Origin: SHYQ01 sp041674525
GTDB lineage: Bacteria > Chloroflexota > Dehalococcoidia > UBA2979
DNA: 31,487 nt
Direction of reading: 5' to 3'
NCBI GenBank assembly: GCA_041674525.1
Contig: JBAYVN010000024.1
Location: forward strand, 1-31,487
A model generated the notes under the pieces. It was not told where the DNA came from and made no database searches. It was given only the letters and a program-made list of their open reading frames with translations. Below, piece by piece: positions 17,123 to 25,357 of the stretch. How positions within the stretch are numbered: position 1 is the stretch's first letter; the number at the start of each line of letters is the position of its first letter. The position numbers were made by a program, and so were the translations under genes.

Positions 17123-17686
17123 ATGATCTCAACGTCGGAGTTCAAGAAGGGCGCCTCGGTCGAGCTGGACGGCGGCCTGTACCGCATCGAGGAAGTCCAG
17201 CACGTCAAGACCAAGAAGTCGGCCGTGTACCGCGTGAAGCTGCGCGATCTGCGCGCCGGGCACATCACGGAGCGCACCTTCAACGCCGGCGACAAGCTGG
17301 TCGCCGCGCGCGTGGAGCGCCGGCGCATGCAGTACCTGTACGGCGACGCGGACAACCACACGTTCATGAACGTGGAGACGTACGAGCAGCTCCAGATCCC
17401 CACGCGGGTCGTCGCCGACGCGCTGCCCTACCTCAAGGAGAGCGACGAAGCGCAGGTGGTGCTCTTCGGCGACGAGGCGCTCGGCATCGAGCTCCCGGCC
17501 GCGGTGGAGCTGGTGATCACCTCGTCGGAGCCGGGCGTGAAGGGCGACACCGCCACCGGCGCGACGAAGCCCGCAACGCTGGAGACGGGCCTGGTCGTGA
17601 ACGTGCCGCTGTTCATGAACCCCGGCGACACGATCAAGGTCTCCACAGCCGACGGCCGCTACCTCGAGCGCACGAAGACCGCGTAG
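17123..17686 (+). CDS. efp: Translation elongation factor P with atypical tip loop
   Basis: EF-P binds between the ribosomal P and E sites and rescues ribosomes stalled on polyproline. The 187-residue length is standard. The N-terminal KOW-like domain (MISTSEFKKGASVELDGG), the central OB domain (MQYLYGDADNHTFMNVETYEQ) and the C-terminal OB domain (GVKGDTATGATKPATLETG, VPLFMNPGDTIKVSTADGRY) are all clear. The beta3-beta4 loop that reaches the P-site tRNA normally reads VKPGKG followed by two small residues. Here it reads HVKTKKSAVYRVKL (residues 27-40). Pro, both Gly and one residue of length are missing, leaving Lys31 and Lys32 near the tip. Purine-rich GAGAGGGG precedes the ATG. It is cotranscribed with aroQ and pepQ. 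Confidence 0.96.
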   Translation: MISTSEFKKGASVELDGGLYRIEEVQHVKTKKSAVYRVKLRDLRAGHITERTFNAGDKLVAARVERRRMQYLYGDADNHTFMNVETYEQLQIPTRVVADALPYLKESDEAQVVLFGDEALGIELPAAVELVITSSEPGVKGDTATGATKPATLETGLVVNVPLFMNPGDTIKVSTADGRYLERTKTA

Positions 17687-17713
17687 GCACCCGGCGGCTG
17701 GGCGGAGGCGCAC

Positions 17714-18916
17714 GTGGCGGCCGAGGTTCGTCCCGTCTGGCAGGTGGTTCGCTACCTGAAGGAGCTGCTGGGGCGCGACCAGGTGCTGTCCGACCTGTGG
17801 GTTGGCGGCGAGGTCGCCAACCTCACCGCGGCTTCCTCGGGGCACCTGTACTTCACGCTAAAGGATGCGGGCGGGCAGCTGCGCTGCGTCTTCTTCCGCA
17901 ACTCCAACATGGGCCAGCGCAACCTCGTGGCGAACGGCGCCTCGCTGATCGCCCACGGTGCGGTCACGGTGTACGAGCTCCGCGGCGACGTGCAGCTGCT
18001 CGTGGACTTCGTGCAGCCCGCCGGCGTCGGCGCCCAGCAGGCGGAGTTCGAGCGCCGCCGGGCGCGCTTCGAGGCGGAAGGGCTGTTCGACCCCGCGCGC
18101 AAGCGAGCGCTGCCGAGGTTCCCTCGCAGCATCGGCGTGGTGACCAGCGCCCGCGGGGCGGCGATCCACGACATCACCACCGTGCTCGCCCGGCGCTGGC
18201 CGCTGGCGACGATCCGCTTCCGCCCGGCGATCGTGCAGGGCGAGGAGGCCGCGGTCTCCGTGGCGGAGGCGGTGCGCGAGATCGCACCGCACGGCGCGCG
18301 CCCGGATCGCTGGCCGGACGTGCTGATCGTGGGCCGCGGCGGCGGCGCGAACGACGATCTCTCCGCGTTCAACGAGGAGCCCGTGGTGCGGGCGATCTTC
18401 GGCTGTCCGATCCCCGTCGTCTCCGCCGTCGGGCACGAGAAGGACGTGACGCTCGCCGACCTGGTCGCGGACGTGCGCGCACCCACGCCCTCCGCAGCCG
18501 CCGAGATGGTGGCGCCCGACCGCCTCGACGTCGCCCGGCAGGTCGACGCCCTGCGCGCGCGGCAGGACGTGCGGATGACGCGCACCATCGCCGTGGCGCG
18601 GGAGGTGGTGGGACGTGCCTCGCAGGGCATGGCTCGCCGCCTGCCCGACACCGCGCCCCTGCATCGTCGCGTCGCGCTGCACGCCGACTCCCTCCGCCAC
18701 CATTTGCTGCGCACCACCTCCGAGGCGCGCGAGCGCATCGCCGGCTCGGTGAACCGCCTGCACGCGCTGTCACCCGAGGCGACGCTGCTTCGTGGCTATG
18801 CCCTCGTCTCGACCGCGGACGGCACGCCGGTGCCGCGCGCGTCCTCGGTGGCGCGCGGCGATGCGATCGAGGTGCGCTGGAGCGACGGCAACCGTGCCGC
18901 GCGTGTAGAGTCGTGA
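17714..18916 (+). CDS. xseA: Exodeoxyribonuclease VII large subunit
   Basis: XseA is the catalytic subunit of exonuclease VII, which degrades single-stranded DNA to oligonucleotides. The 400-residue product has an N-terminal OB-fold (LSDLWVGGEVANLTAASSGH to about residue 100). The Exonuc_VII_L domain follows, with RSIGVVTSARGAAIHD, a GRGGG loop and SAVGHEKDVTLADLVAD leading into RAPTPSAAAE. The usual GRGGGSxEDLWxFN motif is changed to GRGGGANDDLSAFNEE, a modest divergence. The C-terminal helical region is shorter than in E. coli XseA (about 450 residues). GTG 17714 has GGAGG five bases upstream. xseB follows two bases after the stop, which supports the two-subunit reading. Confidence 0.95.
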   Translation: MAAEVRPVWQVVRYLKELLGRDQVLSDLWVGGEVANLTAASSGHLYFTLKDAGGQLRCVFFRNSNMGQRNLVANGASLIAHGAVTVYELRGDVQLLVDFVQPAGVGAQQAEFERRRARFEAEGLFDPARKRALPRFPRSIGVVTSARGAAIHDITTVLARRWPLATIRFRPAIVQGEEAAVSVAEAVREIAPHGARPDRWPDVLIVGRGGGANDDLSAFNEEPVVRAIFGCPIPVVSAVGHEKDVTLADLVADVRAPTPSAAAEMVAPDRLDVARQVDALRARQDVRMTRTIAVAREVVGRASQGMARRLPDTAPLHRRVALHADSLRHHLLRTTSEARERIAGSVNRLHALSPEATLLRGYALVSTADGTPVPRASSVARGDAIEVRWSDGNRAARVES

Positions 18917-18918
18917 TC

Positions 18919-19188
18919 ATGGCGCGCGAACCACGCACATCGAACTCCGGCGGTGACGACGCCGCCGGCGCGGCGCAGGCGAGCCTCGACCTCGCCGAGG
19001 AGGGCTTCGAGACGCTCTTCGCCCGGCTGGAGTCCGTATCGCAGCAACTGGAGGCGGGCGGGCTCACGCTGGAGCAATCGCTCGCGCTGTACGAGGAGGG
19101 GATGCGTCTTTCCCAGCGCTGCCAGGCGCTCCTCGGCGCGGTCGAGCAGCGCATCGAGACGCTGCGCCAGGGCGCGGGCGGCGCATGA
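18919..19188 (+). CDS. xseB: Exodeoxyribonuclease VII small subunit
   Basis: XseB binds along XseA helices and regulates the exonuclease. The 89-residue product has a polar N-terminal leader of about 25 residues. It then shows the family core: FETLFARLESVSQQLEAGG, followed by LTLEQSLALYEEGMRLSQRC and a final amphipathic helix. The start ATG is two bases after the xseA stop. The stop TGA overlaps the ATG of the next gene (ATGA), so the downstream formyltransferase-like protein is coupled to the xse pair. Confidence 0.93.
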   Translation: MAREPRTSNSGGDDAAGAAQASLDLAEEGFETLFARLESVSQQLEAGGLTLEQSLALYEEGMRLSQRCQALLGAVEQRIETLRQGAGGA

Positions 19189-20003
19189 CGCTGGCGGTCG
19201 GCTGGTACACCACGGCTCGCGGCGCGGGATCGCGCAACATGTTCCTCGCGGTGCGCAACGCGATCGCCGCCGGCACCCTGGACGCTCGCTTCGCCCACGT
19301 CTTCTGCAACCGCGAACCGGGCGAGGACGTGGCCACCGATGCCTTCTTCGACCTCGTGCGCGACTGTGGCGCGCCGCTGGTCACGCTCTCCTCCGTGCGC
19401 TTCCGCCACGAGCACGGCGGTGCGCGCTCCCGGCCGAACGAGCCGCTCCCGGAGTGGCGCCTGGCCTACGACGCCGAGGTGGCACGGCTCGTCGATCCGC
19501 ACGGTGCGGAGGTGGGCGTGCTGGCCGGCTACATGCTGATCTTCACGCCGCCCTTCGTGTCGCAGCACGCGATCCTCAACCTGCATCCCGCGCTGCCGCA
19601 CGGTCCCGCCGGCACCTGGCGCGAGGTCATCCTGCAGCTGATCCGAGGCGGCGCGAGCGAGAGCGGAGCGATGGTGCACCTCGCCATCCCCGAGGTGGAC
19701 GCGGGGCCGGTCGCCGCGTTCTGCCGGTACTCCATTCGCGGGGGCGAGTGGGACACGCTGTGGGTCACGCTGGGCGACCCGTCCGCGCTGGACGACGCGG
19801 CGATCGAGGCGAGCGCGCTGTTCACGTGCATTCGCGAGGCGCAGATGGCGCACGAAGCACCGCTGCTGGTGTCCGCGCTGCAGGCCTTCGCGGACGGGCG
19901 CATGCGCGCGCTGCCCGGCCGCATCGGGGATGCGCGGGGCACGGCGGTGCCGCCGCTGGACCTGACGGCGGACGTCGAGGTTCGCCGTGCGCGCGGCGAG
20001 TAG
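19185..20003 (+). CDS. PurN-like formyltransferase
   Basis: This 272-residue protein belongs to the formyltransferase fold of phosphoribosylglycinamide formyltransferase (PurN). The catalytic triad positions are present: Asn and His in ILNLHPALPHGPAGTW, and Asp in EVDAGPVAAF. The N-terminal half is not a standard PurN. It begins LAVGWYTTARGAGSRN instead of the usual VLxSGxGSN loop, then has AHVFCNREPGE and VLAGYMLIFTPPFVSQ. It could act in purine synthesis at the GAR step, or formylate another amine. I recall a similar subgroup from Chloroflexota but could not verify this. The start overlaps xseB by four bases. Confidence 0.85.
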   Translation: MTLAVGWYTTARGAGSRNMFLAVRNAIAAGTLDARFAHVFCNREPGEDVATDAFFDLVRDCGAPLVTLSSVRFRHEHGGARSRPNEPLPEWRLAYDAEVARLVDPHGAEVGVLAGYMLIFTPPFVSQHAILNLHPALPHGPAGTWREVILQLIRGGASESGAMVHLAIPEVDAGPVAAFCRYSIRGGEWDTLWVTLGDPSALDDAAIEASALFTCIREAQMAHEAPLLVSALQAFADGRMRALPGRIGDARGTAVPPLDLTADVEVRRARGE

Positions 20004-20059
20004 CGGCGAGCGGGCGGCGATGCGCGTTCCGGCGGTGGCGCCGCGTCACGTCTTCGCTG

Positions 20060-20065
20060 TACGCT
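20060..20065 (+). promoter_or_regulatory. Candidate -10 element before the small membrane protein gene
   Basis: TACGCT lies 33 bases before the ATG at 20098, with a GGAGAG ribosome-binding site between them. The -35 region is not convincing. Confidence 0.3.
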
Positions 20066-20097
20066 TGCGCGACTGTCAGCACCCCGGAGAGAAGCCG

Positions 20098-20373
20098 ATG
20101 ACCGTTCTCCATCCCGTTCCGGTTCGTCCCGCGCTTCCGGCGACTCGCGTCGAGCGCGCGCGGAACGCGGTGGTGCGGCGCGCGTTGCCCGTGATCGCCG
20201 GCTCCGCGGCAGCGCTCGTCGCCACGCTGGCAGCCGAGCGCGCGGTGCGCGAGATCGCCCTCGGCGCAGCCGAGCACCTGGGCGCCATGTCGAACCGGCG
20301 AGGACCGGAGGCCGTGATCCGCACCGTGGTGACCGAGGTGACCGTGATCGAGCGGATCCGCCGCCGCGCCTAG
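20098..20373 (+). CDS. Small hypothetical protein with one hydrophobic segment
   Basis: The gene encodes 91 residues that I do not recognise. A basic N-terminal third (RVERARNAVVRRALP) is followed by an Ala/Val-rich hydrophobic stretch (about residues 31-46, PVIAGSAAALVATLAA), probably a membrane anchor. A basic C-terminus follows, ending TEVTVIERIRRRA. The ATG is preceded by GGAGAGAAG at good spacing and a possible -10 element. The frame is open further upstream without a better start. rluB begins 13 bases after the stop. Function cannot be inferred. Confidence 0.65.
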   Translation: MTVLHPVPVRPALPATRVERARNAVVRRALPVIAGSAAALVATLAAERAVREIALGAAEHLGAMSNRRGPEAVIRTVVTEVTVIERIRRRA

Positions 20374-20386
20374 CGCGAGCCACACC

Positions 20387-21127
20387 GTGCCAGCAGAACG
20401 TCTCCAGAAGCTCCTCGCCCGCGCCGGCTTCGGCAGCCGCCGCAGCGCGGAGCAGGTGATCGCGGCGGGCCGCGTCACCGTGGACGGGACCATCGCCATC
20501 CTCGGCACCCGCGCCGATCCGGACGCGCAGCGCATCGAGGTCGACGGCGAGCCGATCCGCATCGAACCGGACGACGTCACCATCGTGCTCAACAAACCAG
20601 CCGGGATCGTGGTCACCGCCGTCGACGATCGGGGCCGCCAGACGGTCTTCGACATCCTCGTCAACCCGCCGCCGCACCTGCGCTACGTGGGCCGCCTCGA
20701 CCGCGACACCTCGGGGCTGCTGCTGCTCACGACCAGCGGCGAGCTCGCCCACCGCCTCACCCACCCGCGCTACGAGGTGCTGAAGACGTACGAGGCGACG
20801 GTCGACGGGATCGTCGCGGACGCCGCGCTGGAGCGACTGCGTCACGGCGTGATGCTGGAGGACGGCGTCACCGCGCCGGCCGCCGTTGAGCGGCTGCCGG
20901 GAGCGTCGCCGCCCACGCGTCTGAGCATCGCGATCCACGAGGGGCGCAACCGCCAGGTGCGCCGCATGCTGGAGGCCGTGGGCCACCACGTCTCGCGCCT
21001 GCGCCGCACGAGGTTCGGCCCCGTCAGCCTGGACGATCTCCCGCCGGGGCTCTCCCGCCCCGTCACGCCGGAGGAGCTGGCAGCGCTCCAGAGCCTCGTC
21101 GGCCTCGGCGACCAGAACGAGGTCTAG
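20387..21127 (+). CDS. rluB: RsuA/RluB-family rRNA pseudouridine synthase
   Basis: This enzyme isomerises a uridine in rRNA to pseudouridine. In RluB this is 23S position 2605, and in RsuA it is 16S position 516. The 246-residue product has an N-terminal S4 RNA-binding domain (residues 4-50, RLQKLLARAGFGSRRSAEQV). The catalytic domain carries VLNKPAGIVV and the signature GRLDRDTSGLLLLT, with nucleophile Asp105. EGRNRQVRRMLEAVGH near the C-terminus is diagnostic of the RsuA/RluB/RluE/RluF group. RluB is the common single member outside the Proteobacteria and often neighbours cmk, as here. The start is GTG 20387. The ribosome-binding site is weak. Confidence 0.93.
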   Translation: MPAERLQKLLARAGFGSRRSAEQVIAAGRVTVDGTIAILGTRADPDAQRIEVDGEPIRIEPDDVTIVLNKPAGIVVTAVDDRGRQTVFDILVNPPPHLRYVGRLDRDTSGLLLLTTSGELAHRLTHPRYEVLKTYEATVDGIVADAALERLRHGVMLEDGVTAPAAVERLPGASPPTRLSIAIHEGRNRQVRRMLEAVGHHVSRLRRTRFGPVSLDDLPPGLSRPVTPEELAALQSLVGLGDQNEV

Positions 21128-21147
21128 CGCCAGCGATCCTCCCTGCC

Positions 21148-21153
21148 TATGAT
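21148..21153 (+). promoter_or_regulatory. Candidate -10 element for cmk
   Basis: TATGAT lies in the 59-base rluB-cmk gap. It predicts a start near 21160 and a short leader holding the GGAGG at 21176-21180. The -35 region is unclear. Confidence 0.4.
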
Positions 21154-21186
21154 CCGCGAACCCGGCATTCGGGGCGGAGGATCACC

Positions 21187-21885
21187 ATCACCGACGACGC
21201 TCTCCAGCGCAGCATCGCGATCGATGGGCCTACAGCCTCCGGCAAGAGCGTGGTCGGGCGCGCACTGGCCGATCTGCTGCACCTCGGATTCTTCGATACC
21301 GGGCTGATGTACCGCGCCTGCACGCTGTCCGTGCTCGAGGCGGGCATCCCCCCCGACGACGAGGCCGGCGTCGTGCACCTGCTGCGGCACATCGACCTCG
21401 ACGTGCGCTGGCCCGAGCCAAACGACCCGCGCATCCTGCTCACCGGCGTCGACGTGACGCCGAAGCTGCGCAGCCCGCTCATCGAGCAGACCGTCTCACT
21501 GATCTCGCGCATCGAGGACGTGCGCAACGAGCTGGTGCGCCGCCAGCGCGCGATCGCCACGCGCGAGCCGGTGGTCATGGCCGGCCGCGACATCGGCACG
21601 CGGGTGCTCGTGGAGGCGCGCACGAAGATCTTCCTGGACGCCTCCACGGAGGTGCGCGCCCGGCGCCGCCTGGGCGAGGAGCAGGTGGAGGGTCGCCCGT
21701 CCACCTTCGAGTCCGTCCTCGCCGCGACGCGGCGGCGCGACGAGCTGGACAACACCGGGCACCGTGCGGTCCGCCGCGAGCAGGCCGCCGAGGGCGCGCT
21801 GATCATCGACACCGACGCGATCGGCATCGACGAGGTCGTGACGCAATGCGCCGAGCTCTACCGCAGGCTCAACCCCCCGCGCTGA
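21187..21885 (+). CDS. cmk: Cytidylate kinase, probably initiated at an ATC codon
   Basis: Cmk phosphorylates CMP and dCMP. The 232-residue reading has the P-loop DGPTASGKS at about residues 13-21, then FFDTGLMYRA, MAGRDIGTRVL, ARRRLGEEQ in the lid and RRDELDNTG. The first GTG in frame (21250) lies immediately after the P-loop and would destroy the enzyme. I read the frame back into rluB to 20941. It is open but has no ATG, GTG or TTG before the P-loop. A perfect GGAGG at 21176-21180 is followed after six bases by ATC at 21187, giving MTDDALQRSIAIDGP. ATC is thus the best start. The alternative is a sequence error or strain-specific lesion at the 5' end. Confidence 0.9.
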   Translation: MTDDALQRSIAIDGPTASGKSVVGRALADLLHLGFFDTGLMYRACTLSVLEAGIPPDDEAGVVHLLRHIDLDVRWPEPNDPRILLTGVDVTPKLRSPLIEQTVSLISRIEDVRNELVRRQRAIATREPVVMAGRDIGTRVLVEARTKIFLDASTEVRARRRLGEEQVEGRPSTFESVLAATRRRDELDNTGHRAVRREQAAEGALIIDTDAIGIDEVVTQCAELYRRLNPPR

Positions 21886-21941
21886 CCGGGGTCAGCACGG
21901 TCAACGCTCGCGGCGACGTACGCGAGGCGGTCCGCACACGC

Positions 21942-21947
21942 TAGACT
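21942..21947 (+). promoter_or_regulatory. Candidate -10 element for leaderless plsC mRNA
   Basis: TAGACT is exactly seven bases before the plsC ATG, and no Shine-Dalgarno is present between. The expected transcript start is the A of the ATG. A -35 match is not obvious. Confidence 0.45.
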
Positions 21948-21954
21948 GGCACCC

Positions 21955-22719
21955 ATGCGCGCCCGTCTCTCCTGGATCGTCTACTCCGCCAGCATGGCCC
22001 TCACGCGCCTGCTGGTGTACTCCCTGACGCGTGTCGAGGTCGTCGGGCGCGAGCACGTGCCGCGCGAGGGCCCGGTGATCCTCGTGGCGAACCACGTGCA
22101 CCTGCTCGACCCACCGCTGGTCTCCGCGCTTGCCGGTCGCCGCCTGCACCCGATGGCGAAGCGCGAGATCTTCGAGGTGCCGCTGATCGGCTGGTTCTTC
22201 CACCTCTACGGCGCGTTCCCCGTGCGGCGTTTCTCCGCCGACATGGGCGCGCTGCGCGTCGCGCGCAACATCCTGCGCCGCGGCGAGGCCGTGCTGATGT
22301 TCCCCGAGGGGACCCGGGGCACGCGGCTCGGGTCGGCGACGGAGCTGCGCCCGGCCCTTCCCGGCTCCGTGGTGGTCGCCCAGATGTCCCACGCACTCGT
22401 GGTGCCAGTGGCGATCACCGGGAGCAATGTGCCCCTCCCCGGGGTCTTCGTGGCGTGGCTGCGAGGCGCCCGGCCGAAGATCCGCGTCGAGTTCGGGGAG
22501 CCGTTGATCATCGTGGAGCCCTCGCGCGGCGGCGACTCGCCGGAGGTCGCCACCGACTCGCTGATGCGCCGCATCGCCGCCATGCTCCCGGAGGATCACC
22601 GCGGCGCGTACGGCGCCGGCACCGAGGGGACCGTGGTCGTCCACCGCGAGGTGCGCGAGCGCCCCGCGCGGGCGCCGCGCGAAGATGAGCCGGAGCCGGA
22701 GCCGGAGCCGGCGCCCTAG
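21955..22719 (+). CDS. plsC: 1-acyl-sn-glycerol-3-phosphate acyltransferase family protein
   Basis: PlsC adds the second acyl chain to lysophosphatidic acid at the inner membrane face. The 254-residue product has an N-terminal hydrophobic helix (SWIVYSASMALTRLLVYSL). The catalytic HX4D motif is ANHVHLLD (His47, Asp52). Motif II lies around GAFPVRR, and motif III is FPEGTRG at 116-122. A later hydrophobic patch is PVAITGSNVPLPG. The C-terminus has an unusual acidic Pro-rich tail ending DEPEPEPEPAP, coded by a hexanucleotide repeat. ATG 21955 lacks a Shine-Dalgarno but follows a -10-like TAGACT. It lies about 70 bases after cmk. The plsC-next-to-cmk order is common in bacteria. Confidence 0.93.
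   Translation: MRARLSWIVYSASMALTRLLVYSLTRVEVVGREHVPREGPVILVANHVHLLDPPLVSALAGRRLHPMAKREIFEVPLIGWFFHLYGAFPVRRFSADMGALRVARNILRRGEAVLMFPEGTRGTRLGSATELRPALPGSVVVAQMSHALVVPVAITGSNVPLPGVFVAWLRGARPKIRVEFGEPLIIVEPSRGGDSPEVATDSLMRRIAAMLPEDHRGAYGAGTEGTVVVHREVRERPARAPREDEPEPEPEPAP
22687..22710 (+). repeat. Four tandem GAGCCG hexamers in the plsC 3' end
   Basis: GAGCCG is repeated four times in a row in frame, encoding Glu-Pro repeats at the PlsC C-terminus. Gain or loss of units would change tail length without a frameshift. Confidence 0.9.
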
Positions 22720-22740
22720 CGTCCGTCGCCGGGGGCTGCG

Positions 22741-22746
22741 TACACT
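22741..22746 (+). promoter_or_regulatory. Candidate -10 element for glmS
   Basis: TACACT lies 28 bases before the glmS ATG in a 55-base gap. It would give a leader of about 22 bases with AGGAG at 22764-22768, six bases from the ATG. There is no room for a glmS ribozyme. Confidence 0.45.
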
Positions 22747-22774
22747 GGCTGAGGCGGGCGATCAGGAGCACCTC

Positions 22775-24599
<1,825 letters not shown>

Positions 24600-24613
<14 letters not shown>

Positions 24614-25334
24614 GGGCGCCGCCGGCGCCCGGGGGCTCCTCGGAGTGGGGGCCGTCCCCCGGCACTCCATCCTCACGCGGCGCGGGCACTGGTGTGCCGG
24701 GGGGCGTGAACATCCCTGCGTGCCTGGCGTCCAGGCGGCCGCCGCTACCGTACGTCCCCCACCCGGAACGCACTGGCGCGGGCCTGCGCGGCGGTCCGCC
24801 GCGATACGCCGCCACGCCCAACATGCCCCCCACCGCCAGCGCGATCGCGAACACCACGAGGAACCGCGAGAGGCGGCCGCTGTCGTCTGCCTCGGCGGCG
24901 GCCGGGTCTGCTTCGATCGTCTCACCGTACCTCGCCGACCACGCGGCGAAGACGGCGGCCGGCACCTCCACCTGGCGTTCGGCGATGCTGTTCGGGAATC
25001 CGCCGGGGATCAGGCCGAAGCCGCACCCCTGCGGGTCGGGGTCGGGCACCTCGGTCAGGTCGAGGGCCAGGGCGGTCGCGCCGGACCGCGGGTGGTAGTG
25101 CGCGAGTCCCGCCGGAGCCCCGGTGGGCGGGCAGCCCGCGTGCGTCTCCGGGTGGAGCCCCGCGATGGGGAGCACATGCCCGTCGCGATCGATGACCACG
25201 GCGACCGGGATCACCCCGGCCTGCGCGCCGGTGGCGGGTGGCCTCACCACCCACCCGAGGAGCGCGGCGAGCGCCAGCAGCGCCGCGACCCCGACGACCG
25301 CGGCGTACCGCCCGGGGGCCCGGCCGCGTGGCAC
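24600..25334 (-). CDS. Two-pass membrane protein of unknown function downstream of ppdK
   Basis: I do not recognise this protein. From the GTG at 25332-25334 it would be 244 residues. The first hydrophobic segment (about residues 10-28, AAVVGVAALLALAALLGWVV) is followed by an extracytoplasmic domain of about 110 residues. That domain has stretches VAVVIDRDGHVLPIAGLHP and GCGFGLIPGGFPNSIAERQVEVP, and two Cys that could pair. A second hydrophobic segment (FLVVFAIALAVGGMLGVAAY) leads to a Pro/Gly-rich cytoplasmic tail. The start is uncertain. There is no ribosome-binding site at the GTG, and an upstream ATG at 25424 lies inside ppdK. It begins 23 bases after the ppdK stop, so it is probably co-transcribed with ppdK. 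It converges on glmS. Confidence 0.7.
24614..24630. terminator. Possible bidirectional hairpin after glmS
   Basis: GGGCGCC-GCC-GGCGCCC is a perfect 7-bp stem with a 3-base loop starting one base after the glmS stop. It lies within the C-terminal codons of the convergent gene. There is no T run on either strand, so terminator function is only a suggestion. Confidence 0.35.
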
Positions 25335-25357
25335 CGCGTGAACGACGCGGCGCCGGC

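Noticed and set aside
22720..22774. glmS ribozyme/riboswitch
   Set aside because: The intergenic gap is only 55 bases and the predicted leader about 22 bases, too short for the roughly 150-base ribozyme.
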